Shown here piece after piece: positions 36,331-36,370 of a stretch of DNA of 36,370 bases (position 1 is the stretch's first letter; every line of letters begins with the position of its first letter). Both the position numbers and the translations under genes were made by a program. Location of the stretch: contig NW_004457740.1 in assembly GCF_000188695.1 (NCBI RefSeq), positions 1,280,474-1,316,843 on the forward strand. Direction: 5' to 3'. Origin of the DNA: Salpingoeca rosetta. Its lineage: Eukaryota; Opisthokonta; Choanoflagellata; Craspedida; Salpingoecidae. The notes under the pieces are model-generated. The model was given only the letters and a program-made list of their open reading frames with translations. It made no database searches and had not been told where the DNA came from.

Positions 36331-36370
<40 letters not shown>
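36331..36370 (-). repeat. (TG)n tract at right edge, in a UVRAG-like intron
   Basis: About 19 TG units running to the end of the window, directly upstream of the acceptor at 36324-36326. The coding strand reads CA. Confidence 0.85.

Overview
The window is nuclear DNA from an intron-rich, GC-rich, repeat-laden unicellular eukaryote. The gene set is eukaryotic throughout: DDB1, U1-70K, phosphoglycerate kinase, a BET1-type SNARE, ARL13B and a UVRAG-like protein. ARL13B implies a cilium or flagellum. The compact, intron-dense genes and the two choanoflagellate-style membrane proteins make a choanoflagellate or close relative of animals (for example a Salpingoeca-like species) the best guess. That is inference, because no rRNA or mitochondrial marker is present. 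All splice models were built by hand. They were accepted only where GT..AG sites, reading phase and, where available, alignment to the remembered family agreed.

Layout, left to right: last exon of a BET1-like SNARE (+, 197-346); a complete 29-exon DDB1 (-, 777-10042); a type I membrane protein with a cysteine-rich ectodomain (+, 10417-14140); a membrane-anchored antibiotic-biosynthesis-monooxygenase (ABM) fold protein (-, 14946-15864); 13-exon phosphoglycerate kinase (+, 16838-20557); a Pro/Gln/Tyr-rich protein (-, 21254-21868); 11-exon U1-70K (+, 22391-25244); two uncertain minus-strand models, a small protein and a polyglutamine protein (25459-26874); a MAP7-like coiled-coil protein (+, 27085-30360); ARL13B with an unusual C-terminal extension (-, 30619-34150); a small single-pass membrane protein (+, 34673-35035); and the 3' end of a UVRAG-like autophagy/trafficking gene (-, 35548 to about 36323, continuing beyond the window).

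Strand alternates gene by gene almost perfectly, so the locus is a chain of divergent promoters and convergent 3' ends. Spacing is short, about 0.2-1 kb. There is no operon, no mobile element, no CRISPR array and no RNA gene that I can support. The genes do not form one pathway. They span DNA repair and ubiquitin ligase function (DDB1), splicing (U1-70K), glycolysis (PGK), membrane traffic (BET1, UVRAG), cilium (ARL13B) and possibly microtubules (MAP7-like).

The other dominant content is simple repeats: (CA)n/(TG)n, (CT)n, (CAAG)n, (ACC)n, (ATC)n and an ACACC pentamer. They lie almost entirely in introns and between genes. Several run directly into a splice donor or acceptor, and one encodes a polyglutamine run. 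Most long open frames over these repeats are artefacts.
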